NCBI GenBank assembly: GCA_021442155.1
Contig: CM038214.1
Location: 136,500,040-136,564,039 of the forward strand
Reading direction: 5' to 3'
DNA: 64,000 nt
DNA from: Cymbidium sinense
Taxonomy: Eukaryota > Streptophyta > Magnoliopsida > Asparagales > Orchidaceae
Shown piece after piece: positions 23,600 to 36,501 of this stretch (position 1 is the stretch's first letter; every line of letters starts with the position of its first letter). The position numbers and the translations under genes were made by a program. Under the pieces are notes generated by a model. The model made no database searches and was not told the origin of the DNA. It saw nothing but the letters and a program-made list of their open reading frames with translations.

Positions 23600-24135
23600 A
23601 TGGAAGTCCATGCAAGAAATCTTTACTTTCGAACCCAACCCACGGCTTATTCCCCTTCCACTCACCATCTCCCCTCGCTCTCCCGCCTCCCCACGGCAAC
23701 TTCTCTCTCCTCCCATCAGCCTAGCAACCTCCATCTCCTTCCCTCCACTACCAGCCTCACCTCTCTCCAGCGGCAACACGTCCGCATCGCTCTCGTTGTC
23801 GCCTCGTTTTCAGACTCATTGGACGGGTTGGCTGGCGCCCAGAACTCATTTGCTTGTTGCGCGAAGGCTGCGCGCTCTCTGGCCCATGGGGGGCGCTTTC
23901 ATGGCTCACGCGGCAGGTGCGAGTCAGGCGGTGGCGATTTGGCTTCTTCCGGAATAAGGTGGAGGAAGGTGGCGACGTTTCCGCCGAGGAGGTTGCGCCT
24001 TCCGCTCTTCCGGCGACGGCAGGTGGGACTAGAGATCTACCCTCGGTTAGGAGTACAGATTGGGAGGCTTTGAATGAGGATGAAAATAAGTGCGTCATGG
24101 GGAATAGTAGTATGCCCGAATTACAAAGTTCATGA
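23600..24135 (+). other. GC-rich patch between MULE and WD40 gene; candidate first exon/promoter
   Basis: Sharp GC rise with overlapping open frames of 90-157 codons on both strands, mostly Ser/Pro/Leu-rich near 23,640-23,780. A Ser/Pro-rich leader is typical before the WD40 repeats of JINGUBANG-like proteins, but no WD40 repeat could be read in any frame here. It is either a decayed or unrelated first exon, or promoter/5' UTR. It starts within a few bases of the MULE end. Confidence 0.35.
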
Positions 24136-24648
24136 TATCACTTTTACGTAGAGTCTAAAAATATTTATTAAATATTTCTCTTAAGGAGTTATTTTGTTCA
24201 TTATCTTGAAAAACATGAGTATATAAAAAAATATGCTAAATTTTTTTTATATAATATTTGAATTTAAATAATGTTAATTCCAATTTGAGACTAATGATGC
24301 TTATAAAAAAAATATATTACATTAATTTGAAAATAAATTTGCATCAGAATATTCTAATATATATTTTTATAGAAAATATAATATAAATTATTATTTCAAA
24401 GGAAATGAATCGAATATTTATTACTATAGTTATTACATAGCTATGATATATATATATTATTTATTAAATTTTCTTTTTCTATTTCTCTATTAAAAAATTA
24501 TGCACGTAATTACTCAATCCATTTACAGTCCGTCTGAGTGCTAAACTTTATGCACGTAACTTAATTTTAAATAAATGAATATGAATTATCCAATTTATTA
24601 GAGTTTTATTTCATTTCGTCCACTTAATTCAGAAGTTTATTTTTACAG
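24136..24648 (+). other. AT-rich probable intron or 5' flank of the WD40 gene
   Basis: AT-rich, ending in the acceptor-like TTTATTTTTACAG at 24,636-24,648 directly before the WD40 coding sequence. No clear donor was found upstream. Confidence 0.5.
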
Positions 24649-26921
24649 AACCGGGTGCAGCAGCACCGTGAGGAGATCTCCTGTTTGGCTCTATACGCCG
24701 CCGGGAAACTTCTGTACACCGGGTCTTGGGACAGCACCGTGAAGGCGTGGCAGGTGGGGGATGGCAGGTGCGTTGACTCCTTCGTGGCGCACGAGGGGAG
24801 GGTGAATGCGGTGGTGGTGGGGCAGGATGACGGCGGCGTGTTCACGGCGGGTGCGGAGGGGTGCGTGAAAGTGTGGCGGAGAGTGTACGGAGAGAGCACC
24901 CACGCGCTGACCATGGTTCTAAGGTATCAGGCCTCGCCGGTCAATGCCCTGGTGGTCGGCGGCGGCGGCGGCGTTGCAAGTTATGTGTACTCTGGATCGT
25001 CGGATGTGTATGTGAATATTTGGGAGAGGGAGGCGGTCACTGGGAGGTACCACCATGGCGGGTTCCTGCAAGGGCACAGGTATGTAAATATATTCCAAAT
25101 AAATGTTTTCTTACAAGCTTAATGATACGGCCTAATTTCTATAATTGAGTTAGGCTTGAGTGAATAGTTCTGTTCTGTGCCCGTCATGTCATGGGTTGAT
25201 TTCTAGATTGGACGCAGCTTGGATTGAGTCATTCAATGACCAAGTGGTCGAACTGGAGAGAGGAGGAAGGGTTTTTGATGCTCGATCCATTAGAATTTTA
25301 ACTCTAGATTGGATCACTTGGATTGCGTTTCTCTTGGCTTTCTTGAACCGTCGGATGTAGTTGCTTTCTTGTAGACCCTTTGATGTGTTATTTTATCCTG
25401 CGGTTCGATCATTGTTGAACAGTGGATTACAGTGTTGGAGGGAGGCGAGCTTGATGTAATGGGATGGTAAGGATGCGTCGATGGAATGGAGGTCTGCGAT
25501 TGATTTTATCTGCGTTTGATGAAGCTTCCGGGGGGCTTCGTTTGAATGGGAAGAGATTGGCTGAGTCATTTTGGGTATTGAGAGTTAGGGTTCTGAGAGA
25601 GCTCACGAGAGGAAGAGCGATCCAGAGGAGATGGCAGCGTTCTCGGTCTAAGGAAGGATTTGACTTCCGTGAAAGGTTGGAGGAGGAAGGAGAAGGCTGA
25701 GTCGAGGAGGAGAGTTCTTGAGATAATTTTTGATCCCTTCTTATTTTGATCTCCTCTCTATTTATAGTTTGGTTGCTCTTCTAGAAGGTTCATCACTATG
25801 TCTTTTGTAACTAATTTGGTTAGATTACATTTATAGTTCTTATACATTGTGTATTGTTGTATTTCTTGATTTCTTGCATATCAGTCTTGTTTACTAATCT
25901 TTATTTATTTATGTATTGGATGAGTCTTTCCTTTGCTGTTGAGCAACTTCTCATTGTATATGGTTCGGGAGTTCTGCTTGTTTAATGTATCTCTCTGCTT
26001 CTTTTGAGAGCTTTTATTATTTGTAATTATTTCTTGTTTTGTAATAATTTGCTAATATTTATTTCTTTATTCCTCTGTTCTAAAAGTAATTTATTCTCTT
26101 TCTATTTTCTCCATACTTGTTTAATCTCCTTATCTTTCTTTTGTTTATTGTTGGCTTGGGGATATGTGTTCATATCACTTAAATACAATAAAGCATTTTT
26201 ATAGTTTGCAAACCAAAAAAATATTTTCTTTTTGAAGGTAATTATTATAATCTCTGAATGATTCCCACGTTGCCACAATAAATTAATATCATATGCTCTA
26301 ACAAGCTGATTAATGGTAAGAAATAATACGAAGAATTTCATGAGGTCACATTCAAACGTTCATTCACTAAAAAAAAATCATATAAAAGAAAGATTTCCAT
26401 AAATATTTTATAATTTTTATACTATATATATATATATATATATTATATATATTATCTAAAACTATTCATGAAATGCACTTATTCGCTTTAGATAATACTG
26501 TTTGTTTAAAATACATGCAAGCAGGTTTGCGGTGCTCTGCCTGGCAGCTGTGGAAAGGCTGATCCTAAGCGGATCAGAAGACACAACGATTAGGGTTTGG
26601 AGAAGAGAAGAAGGAAGCGGCTTCCATGTGTGCTTGGCCGTGATGGAAGGGCACCGGGGCCCCGTTCGGTGCATTGCGGTGGCGGTGGAGATGGAGATGA
26701 TCAGGGAAGGTGGGATGGGTCTACTGGTCTATAGCGCCAGCTTGGACAGAATGCTCAAGGCTTGGAGGTTAAAGGTGGCGGCTGAGAATCAAGAGAAAGA
26801 GAGGAGGAAGAAGGAAGAGGGAGAGGATGAGGACGGGGAGGAGGAGGAGGAGAGGAGGTGGCCGCCGGTGAGGTTGGAAGGGGAGGAGTATGGAATGACT
26901 CCGGTGTTGTCGACGCTGTGA
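24649..26921 (+). CDS. JINGUBANG-like WD40-repeat protein (two 3' exons, N-terminus missing)
   Basis: WD40 proteins form beta-propellers that scaffold protein complexes; this sub-family includes the Arabidopsis pollen-germination regulator JINGUBANG. Exons 24,649-25,079 and 26,525-26,921 join in frame across a 1,445-bp GT-AG intron (CACAG/GTATGT ... AAGCAG/GTTTGC), giving 275 residues and a TGA stop with no internal stops. Five WD40 repeats are readable, ending VKAWQV (about residue 36), VKVWRR, VNIWER, IRVWRR and LKAWRL. GH starts are visible in LQGHRFAVL and MEGHRGPVR. The tail is Glu/Asp/Arg-rich, ending MTPVLSTL. The N-terminal residues NRVQQHREEISCLAL correspond to the middle of related proteins, so perhaps 130-170 residues and two repeats lie upstream or are lost. 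Third positions are GC-rich, unlike all neighbours. The exons look under selection, but whether the whole gene works depends on the missing first exon. Confidence 0.85.
25080..26524 (+). other. Intron of the WD40 gene
   Basis: Bounded by GTATGTAAAT and a T-rich tract ending CATGCAAGCAG. The first 650 bases are G-rich with open frames lacking domains. TATTTATAG and CTAGAAGGTTC near 25,760-25,790 look like transposon promoter sequence, so part may be an old insertion. A short (TA)n run lies near 26,423-26,442. Confidence 0.8.
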
Positions 26922-28006
26922 GTGGAGAAGAGGCTGAGGGCGACCCATTTATATTAATTAGTTAATGGCAGATAAGCTGTGATTTACTTAATTTGTTAGG
27001 ATGCTTTTAGTTAGTTAATTATGTTTAATTTTTGAAGTGATGTGCATTAATCAATGTGGAGTTGGACTTGGTTGCAATGGATCTTAAAATTATTGAATTC
27101 CTTTTGAATTGAGTGTATTATAAATTTTAATTGATTATGTTTATATTATATTAATCTATTTGAAATTTTAACATCAAAGTTATTAAACTTTGTTAAGAAT
27201 ATTTTATCTATTTCTCAAAAAAATTGATCTTCAATTCATTTAAGTTATCTTTGAGATGATTTTATTATAACTTTTGAACATATAAATGATAAAATGATAA
27301 TATTGCACTTGGATTTATTACAATTATTTTGCACTTACACTACTTACATTAGATTTTACTTATTAGATATAAATTGCCCCATGCCATATTGAGTGACCCT
27401 TAGCCTTATTAAAAGCCTAGACTACCTAATAGACCCCATACTATCTTATAATTAATGAAATATAGGTAGCTAAATTAGCTTAATCTAGCAACCACAACCT
27501 AATTTAGCCTACCCTCAAGAACACTCCTCAGGCCTAGCTTGACTCACATGCCTTCTTTGGAGAACTCAATAACTCAAAAGCCTATCAATCTAAATATTTG
27601 TAAATCAATAGCCTACTCTTAGCTTGATCTCACTTATGAGACATGCTATAGCTTCATTTGTATCCAATGAATCACAATTGATTCTCCTTATTGTTGTCTT
27701 AGCTCCACAAAATATGGAGTGGATTTGACTTGTTTTCCTTCATTGATTTCCTTTTACATTATTTGATGCTATAAGCTATACTTTCATTATAATGATGATA
27801 TAATCATTCAAATGTCATGCTAGAGACCTCTTAATAATGCATAATCATCTTTTACTCAATTACATAAAGAAACTAAAAACTTTATAATAAAAAAAAGAAA
27901 GAAAGAAAATTATCCAAATGTACTTGTACTATCATGCAAGCTACCAAATACATAAATAATGCATTTCCTTAGCTTTAGCTCTTATTCATATACTAACTAA
28001 TAACAC
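26922..28006. other. 3' flank of the WD40 gene, no gene seen
   Basis: AT-rich without recognisable coding or repeat features. AATAAA-like signals are too common here to choose a polyadenylation site. Confidence 0.45.
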
Positions 28007-28015
28007 ATATGCACC

Positions 28016-28413
28016 TAAGGGTGTCAATTGGGCAGTGTCGAAGTTCGGTCCGACTGACAATAGGGTTGACCGAATCCCCTTTATTAAATGTGTCAAAAAC
28101 TTCAACCCAAACCGACTCGACTTCAACCCGATTGACTCGACCCGAATGATCTATTTATGTATGTATTTTAAGTTAAAAGTCAAATTTGAGTTAAATTTGA
28201 GTTCGTGGATATACATCGGGTCAATTTCGGATTCGCGGGTCAATTTTGAGTCAAATTCGAGTTGGCGGGTCAAAATCGAGTCAATTTCAGGTTGGTGGGT
28301 CAATCCGAGCACGATCCAAAATATTAAATGGGTCAATTTCTTCAACTCGAACCTGAATTTTTTGAGTCGGGTTCAGGTCGAGTTATCGTGTCGAGTCAAA
28401 TTTTGACACCCAT
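28016..28413. mobile_element. 398-bp MITE-like element with GGGTGTCAA termini
   Basis: The ends are inverted: left TAAGGGTGTCAATT, and right, on the complement, ATGGGTGTCAAAATT. ATATGCACC flanks both sides (28,007-28,015 and 28,414-28,422). The interior is made of GGGTCAA/GAGTCAATTT words and is more GC-rich than its flanks. Short inverted ends with an 8-9 bp duplication suggest a non-autonomous DNA transposon, possibly hAT-like; the class is uncertain. A 123-codon open frame inside follows the repeat and is not a gene. Confidence 0.65.
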
Positions 28414-28422
28414 ATATGCACC

Positions 28423-29010
28423 ACACCAATCTAATTCTAGATAACACTATCTATCATATCATACATGATGGTGAGATTTGTAATATAAATTTATTATTGT
28501 ATAAAATTATCGATGAACTCCACTATATACTCAATTATACATTTAATCAACATTTGTTATAGTCTAATTAAGTGTGCTTAAATGACAATCTTATTTCCCA
28601 ATCAGAAAGATTCTTATTTCCACTTCTATCATTAACATTTGAGGGCTATCATTTTATATTTTCTTGACCCATCCCACATTATTTCTAGCTATCTCTAATT
28701 CTTATGATCTGAATAAGTAAAATACTATCACATTTATCTTTCCAAGCTTAATGCATCATGAAAATTTTGAACCTTATTCATAAAAATCACCTCAATTCAC
28801 TTAACCGCCATTAATGAAAGCAAATTTCAATGCTCTAATTGTAAGAGGGATATATTTTGTATTACTTGATTCAGTATAGCCCAATCCCATAGATGAATAC
28901 ACATTCTAGCAGAGTTAACTTTAAATAGTAGATCATTTTATTGCCTTATCTAACAATTATTTTAGCAATTTCTATAACCAATATGAACAAATAAATAAGC
29001 CTATGAATAT
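28423..29010. other. AT-rich DNA, no gene seen
   Basis: Nothing recognisable between the MITE and the start of the first long LTR-like unit. Confidence 0.45.
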
Positions 29011-31734
29011 TGTAGTGTTTATTTTTGTGTTTGTGTGTATTTTATGAGGGGACACCATGCAGATCCACATATGTACTTATTAGTGATCGGCATGACACAT
29101 TAAGGAATAGTATACTATCTCGAGATAGAAGTCACTACCCTATAATGGACCTAATCACCTAATAAGGACTCCTAAGGCATGATGGGTCTTCAAATATACT
29201 AGAGATTTTTCCCTTACTTTACATGAAAAAAGTAAAGTAGGGTTTATTTAAATTGGGTTTGTTAAGTTCTCTATGGAGGCAAGCCTCCATAGTTAATTAC
29301 ATCTCAAGGGAAATGAATCCCTTGAGAATACTCTCGATTAAAGTAGACGATTGTTGTCTCCAAATAATTCAAAGTTAGGACTATCAAAGGATTGGTTGTA
29401 TTTTGAAAAACCAAATGGGAGAGATCAAAAGGTGAGAGTTATTATCGAGACCAAAGGAGATGAGTAGTGAGTGATATTATGAAACCTAGTGAGCACTCCA
29501 ATCTATCATATGGTTGGGTTTTATGTATTTAAATTTTGAGGAGATTTATTTGTTTGAATTGAATTTTTATTAGAAATCTAGGACTTATAATTCCACAACA
29601 CAAGATTGTGAAAATGCTTAACAGGTGAGGATTTATGCTTGTAGCCCACAAAGGAAACAATAACCTCAGATCCTAAATCTAGGGAGCTTTGGCGAGGACT
29701 AAAACACGACCTAAATCTAAGGAGAAAAAATGGGTATATGGTTTACCTCCACAAGAGAGGGTAAACCACCTGACTGCTGGACTTATTACCTGAGTGGCAA
29801 CCAACTAACTCCTCCTACGCTTTAAATCCATGTAGGCAAGTCATATGCTTTGCAAGATGATTATGCTATCATTTATTTAGAAGAGAAACTAAGTCCTTAA
29901 ATTCAATCCCTAAGAGACTAGATCATGAAGGGCATGAATAATGACTTAAATCTAATACAAATATTGTCAAGTTTTATTTGATTTTTGGACTTTTTTTATT
30001 TTGACACATGCCATAGGATTTTGTATGCCTAAATGCATGAGAAATTGATTATGGGCCAAATCAAAAGAGAAAGATGTGTTTTTCCATCAAAGCTTCTTAC
30101 AGGTTAAGCATTTATTCTCTGGCACAGATAGAAGCCCTCTCTTAACAAGAGTGGAAGAGTATGAAATGCATGATATTATACATACAATCATCCTGCTAAA
30201 GGGGTTTCTAAATATTTTTATTATCTTGATTTAATTCCTAGGCTTTTATGTGAGGTTATAAGTTATTTTAAAATGTTAGTTATGAGTTGTTAGTAGGATA
30301 TAAAATTTATTTTTTATCCTAAGAGCCTAATCGTATCCATGCCACATAGCAATCACCAATCATAAAGAAACTATGAACATACATGACATTTCTAATGCAC
30401 AAGCTAAACAAAATATCAAACCATTTTATAAAGCTATCACAAAAGAATAAGAGGCCGCATCGTACATCACAAAAAAAAGAAATGTGGGTAGCTGAGCTCT
30501 ACCCTTACATATCCCAGTATAGTGAAAGAATAATTATAATTATAAAAATGATAAGTGTTATGGGGGGTCTGCATTCTTCATCCTCCAATCTCCACTCTTC
30601 ATCTTTCATTTCTTCACTTTGCTCGCTCCATCTCTTTCTTTCTTTTGGCTTGATTGGGATGTAGTTTGCTCCAAAGGCATCACATGGTATATAAGACATG
30701 ATCTTATAACCAATGTTCACCTTAATCCCCATAACACTTATCCTAATCCTGATACAAAAATTACATTAAAAGGAAGGAAAGTAAATCTAGCTACACCTGC
30801 AAAATAAGTGTTAGCTAAACACACCATACAACCCAAGCAGTTATAGGAATAATTTGGACTTAGCACCTCACACATGGGTAACAAAGTCTACCTATCCTAA
30901 CTTGGGCTATGCTTAGGGGCTAAGCAACCTACACAAAAAATATTTATATTTTATTATTCTTAAGCACAACCCCCTACATAAAATATGATTAAGCAAATGT
31001 CGGCCTAACATTCAGACTACGCTCATACACCCTAACATCCAGTCTAAAATAATACATCACAAAACCAAACATTCATCAAACCGTGCACTGCCCTAACATA
31101 AAGCTAGAAATGGTGACTTAGTCTAATGTGCATGTGTTAAAGCTTGTGTGGTATATCCTAACTAGGCTTTAGAGTTATGATTTGCTAAGTGTAAAGATTT
31201 AATTTATAAAGGGTTAATTTCTCTTTAAGTAGTTTAGTTGATTTAGAGATTTTACTTAGTATTTTTTTTGTTTCATGTAGCTTACACTTAGCAACTAAGT
31301 GTTATAAAGAGAAGAAAGAGAGGGAATCTCTCTTTTATCCCTACCTTAAGTCATTTCTAAGGTAAGTTAATTAGCTTAATTTTCTTTAATGAATGACTAA
31401 TTATGTGTTTTAATTAATCCTAAGTTTAAGTTCATTCTAAATAACCTCATTCAATAAGAAATGCATCTTAGATTAATTAGGATGGATTATCACATAACAC
31501 ACATTCATTTATTTCTTTCTATCATGTATATCATGCATATGAATAATCTTAAGCATACCTATACATACAATGTAAATCTTAACATACTTTGATGATGAAT
31601 GCAAAGAAATGTATTTTGGATTTAAATGTTTTATTTGTTGATTAAAATATGGATGCATGTTTTTATTATGTAGAAAAAGAGGATTTTTCATCCATTAGCT
31701 AAACACACATCCACATGTATAAAAGATTTAAGTG

Positions 31735-32100
31735 AGTACGACGCCATTATTTTCTACACCAGTGGCATAAGGTACAAGATCAACTTAGGGTTACTTAAAG
31801 CCTCACAGCCCTAGGATGTCCAGACTAATATACCACTTTTCTTAGATACATGTGAATGTATGAATAACTATAAGGATACAAAAATTCATGCAAAAGGTTG
31901 TACTGGATTTATTTGATTTTATGATTTTTTATTCATTGGCCACATCATACATGCATATGTATAAGAGTTTTAAGTGAGTGCAGTGTCATTATTTTCTACA
32001 CCAGAGGTGTAAGGTACAAGACCTACTTAGGGCAACTTAAAGTCTCGCAGCCTTGGGATGTCCAGACTAATATATCACTTTTCTGAAATACATATGAATG
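31735..32100 (+). repeat. Local tandem duplication of about 245 bp inside copy A
   Basis: AGTGAGT...CATTATTTTCTACACCAG...GTGTCCAGACTAATATACCACTT-type sequence occurs from about 31,735 and again from about 31,978. Copies C and D have it once (58,280 and 54,840), so the duplication is specific to A. Confidence 0.7.
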
Positions 32101-33871
32101 TACAAAAAGAATCACATGAATAGGAAATCGTGCAAGAAATTATGTTTAGTTTGGTTATGTTATTTACATGTGTGATATGAGATCCTTCCTAAGTCTTAAC
32201 ATGGAGATGCATATGAATAGATTTAGGCAAGTGTTGTGTTCTTTTAAAATGAACTATACACTTGCAAATCCTAAGTGGATCCATATTAAGATAAGAAAAA
32301 AGAACCTCATATTACACATCTTATACTATTATCATATGCAAACTTATTGGTATTTATAATTAACATCATTTCATTTATAATAATTGATTTATAAGTTTTG
32401 AAAATAGCTTTTGATTTAATAGAGATAATAGCCACACATTTAATTTAAGTCAACACATGCAATTTGACATAAAAGGAAATATTTTATTTAATTAATATTA
32501 AAAGACATTAATGCATGATTTCATATGGCAAGCAATATTTAGCATGATTGGAAAGAAATAAAGGAATGTAAGCACATGATTTCATTCACTAATTAATTTT
32601 CAAGGACAATCATATTAAATAAGGCTATTTAGAATAAACCAAAATTTTTTAAAGGCATTTTCAACTTTGAATTTGATTTTATTTAGGAAATATGAGATGG
32701 GTTTGCTAACCCTAACACATTTCCTCATGTGTGAATTAGTTTGGTTTAATGAAGAATATTTAAGTTAATTTTATGTTGTAGTTAGGTTAAGATATGAATT
32801 AAATAAATTAATTAACCCTTACCTATATCACCTTAAGTTAATTAACTAATTAATAATAAGGCAATATGATATGCAACCACATGAAAAATAAATTTACAAT
32901 GCTTCTCAAAAATGAAAGGGGCCTAATGCAATTGGCTTATGATTGTTAATTAAGCGCTTAAGGATCTCACTTCATTACTTTTATGATTTTCTCACACATG
33001 TGAGCCAACCACAATTTCATTATCTCTCACCTTGGGTTATTGAACACCCAAGGAGCTACCCAAGATCAATTAAGGATTGCTTAAGTGAGGATGAATTGAA
33101 TTTTTTTAATTTTAATTTCATTAAGCCTTTATTTAATTGATTAAATATTTTGCTTATGTTTTAATTTGAATGATGAAATTAACTTAGGGAAAAGGATCAA
33201 GGGTAAGGCCTCAATCCTAATCCCTAAATCATTTAAACATCCAATTAGATTTTCATTTCTTTATTTTGAAGATTGATCACTTAATTAATCAATTAATCAT
33301 TCTATTAACCCATTGATTAATTTGATTTTTAAAGATAAATAAGACTTAGGAAATGAATTAAAAAAAGTATCCCCAATCACATTCCCTAAGTGATCTTACG
33401 CTCAACATAAATAATTATGTTTAAATGATTAATCAAGTTACTGTTCATTCTTTAATTATAATTAATTAGATTAAGAGAGTGATTAGGTCTTAATCAAATG
33501 ATTTTCCTAATTAAGCAATCAATAAAATTTCAAAAAAAATAGGGGAGGCAAAGGTCATCCTCCTAAACATCCATAGAAAATTTGGGATTAATTGAGTGTT
33601 TAATTAAGATATAATTAAGCTAATTATATTTTTGATAAAACCTTAATTAAGCCAAAATCACTATTCAAAATCAATTAATTTTAATTTTCCTAGATTCTCC
33701 TCCAAAATATCTTCAAAATGAGCCTAAGTTTGTATTTTTTTAGATTTTTCTACAATTAGTTATGATTTTAGGAAGTTTCAGATTAAAAACTAATTAATTA
33801 GCCATAATTAAAGCCTTAATTCTGTCGGTCAATGTGACGGTTGACGGTGCTTTCCAATGCATTGGATTGGC

Positions 33872-33881
33872 TATTTAAGTA
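33872..33881 (+). promoter_or_regulatory. Conserved TATTTAAGTA in copy A, candidate LTR TATA box
   Basis: Located in a short GC-rich island (GACGGTTGACGG... upstream, CATCCGCGTGAC downstream). The identical decamer sits in the equivalent island of copy D at 53,071-53,080 on minus. Conservation between diverged copies and the local GC rise suggest the LTR promoter. Confidence 0.45.
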
Positions 33882-36302
33882 GTCATCCGCGTGACTCTCG
33901 TGGACGTGTTTTTCTCTGTGGGATTTGATGGCATGATTCAATTCATGTTTCAGGAAGGGAATCGAGGACTTTACCGTGGGATTTGATTAAAGCTGTTCAT
34001 CTCAATCACATGAGATGAACAACTCGTGATCTATTCCGTTTGCGAGTGATGAAAGACAGATGCTGTCTATCTTCCCTCACTTGATTTGAGCTCACCCGAG
34101 CTTGGATTATCTCCAAATTCTTCCCATATCTTCAAGGAAGAGAGACACACACATCCAACAGTCAATTTTGCATGAAATTTAAATTTTCTTCATAAAGGAC
34201 CAACCCACTTTTCCCTATAGCTACTGAGGAATTACCTCATGAGCTAATGTCACAAGCAACACCAAGTAGCTTCACTAGTTGTGGCGAGGCCTTGTTGAGG
34301 AGCTTTGAGCTTGATTTGGTGTGGGAGGCTCGGTTGACTAATCCACGCATGCGAAGGCTTCGGCTCTGATTGAAGTCACACCTCTGGCCACTTAGGAGCT
34401 TAGGAATTAGTTTGGTTGGCTTTGATAGGGTATGGTGATGGTGTGGCTAAGAGGAATTGAAGTTTTTATTTCAAAATAGGGGGAATATTGCTCTAGATTG
34501 GGATGCCCTATTTTGGCCTTACTCGGGAATGGGCAATGTCGAATGGAGAGGGCTTGGGGATCCTTACAAACACTCTGAGGGGCTTCGAAATTCATCTAGG
34601 AGGGCTCATGATGCAAGTGTGTGTGAAATCATGTTTGAATTGAGGGGGTATACCCCTCAATTTCCCATCATTGATGGACGACAATGTGCACACATTTTGC
34701 ACTAGCTCGCCATTGTCCAACTGTCAGATTGGTCTCCATCAAGTCAGGGAGGCATGCTAGGGATTGGGGGAATGATGGGGGCTGCCCATAGACCCATGTG
34801 CAAGGATGCCATGGTCTAGATCCAATGGGTGCTCAGTTTGGGTTGGAGGTGAGTCAACTCACCTCCCAAAGTTCCTTGGCGACCTAGGGTGAGTTAGGTT
34901 AGCTAGGCTGGTCAGGAGAAGGTTCCATGGGGTGCTAACGAGCTGCCATGGGGATGGAAAAGTTGACTTTAGCTCGGATCTAATAGTTTTAAGATTTAAA
35001 TCCAATGGTTTGATGGCTAATCCCCTTGATGGGGACCACTTGGCTTTTGGGATGATTTGGAAATGAAATGGGACATGCTTGGGTCAAGTTTGACTAAGTC
35101 CTAGGGTCATAAGTTGGTTTAGAATGATTTGGCTTCATTTGATCAAAATGGGTTCATTTGGGTTAAGTTAGGTTGGGTTGACCAATTGGTCAAATTCAAA
35201 CTAAGGCTTGTTATGTTCATATGATGATTTATGATGTTTTGGTTCAATTAATTTGGATTGGTTTGGTCTAGGTTTGGTTTTGACTCATTTGAATTCAAAA
35301 GGGTCAAATTGGTCAAGTTGACCAATTTGACCAATTTGACCAAATTGGGTTAGGTTGAGTCAAGTTCAATTGGATGATTGAAAATGATTATAGGCTTTGG
35401 TTTGATTTAATTTGAAATTAATTTGAATTTTGGTTAAGTTGACCTTTTAGATTAATTTGGGCTAGTCAAGTTGACAAATTGGTCAACTTGGCTCAATCAT
35501 GGCTTTGGTCAAGTTCAATAAGTGGTTTGGAATGAACTTGAGCCATTAGTTGCAATCAATTTGGGTTAAATCATGATTTGACCCATTTTAGCTTTTTAGG
35601 TCAATTTGAGTCAACTTAGGTCAAGTGGCCAATTAGGCTTGCTTTGGCTTAATTGATGGCTTTGTTATGTTAAATCATTGATTATGAATGGGTTTGGATC
35701 AATGGTTTTAATCAATTTGGCATATGATAGATTTTGGCTAGTTTGAGTTTCATTTGGGCTAAATGTTGACTTGGTCAAAGGCTAGGTTTGACTTTGTTTG
35801 ACCCAATTCAAGGTGGTTGATCACCCCATGATGATTGTTGATCATGATTGAGGTTTGATGGGCTTAGTTCAATCCAATTTGAGTTGGATTAGAACTTGGC
35901 TTAAAAGGGATCTTTAGGTCACTTTAGGTCAAGTGAGCCTAAATCAATTGGCTTGATCAAGGTTTGATTCAAGTTTAGTTGAACCCACATATGAGCTTAA
36001 GATTGGAATATAAATCCAATTGTAATTGGTTTGGAGCCAAATGAGTTTTGGTTCATATGATAATTTTAAGCTAAAAGGGTTAACTTGGGCTTGATTTGGG
36101 TTGACTTGGATTTGGTTTGATTATGATGATTTATGTTGATATTTGGATCAATGATTGAAGGAATGATTGAATCATGAAGAAATCCATGAGTTTTGAGTTG
36201 ATTTAGATGTCATTTAGCTAAGTTCAAAAGTTAGGCAAAAAGGACTAAAATTGGGAATTTGATTTGATTTGAGTTTGGTTTTGGTCATTTGAATTTATAT
36301 TT

Positions 36303-36501
36303 CATTTATATTTGTGAATATAAATGAAGATATAAATGAGTTATGAAAAAATTACTTGAGTTTGGAGTGATTTGGAAGCAAATTTGATTAAGCTTGATGT
36401 AGGTCAAAAGGGCTAACTTGGGTTTTGATTTGATTTGATTTATTTTGATTTGATTTGAATGGTTTGAATTTATATTTCATTTATATTTGTAAATATAAAT
36501 G
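36303..36501 (+). repeat. Two 24-bp palindromes 175 bp apart (copy A)
   Basis: CATTTATATTTGTGAATATAAATG at 36,303 in effect gives two arms CATTTATATT and AATATAAATG around a 4-base loop; a near-identical one starts at 36,478. The same palindrome recurs every 170-175 bp in copies B, C and D. Confidence 0.75.

Noticed and set aside
24624..24914. Minus-strand open frames over the WD40 exon
   Set aside because: Shadows of the GC-rich + strand coding exon with clear WD40 repeats.
28035..28406. 123-codon open frame
   Set aside because: Entirely inside the MITE and built from its GGGTCAA word repeats.
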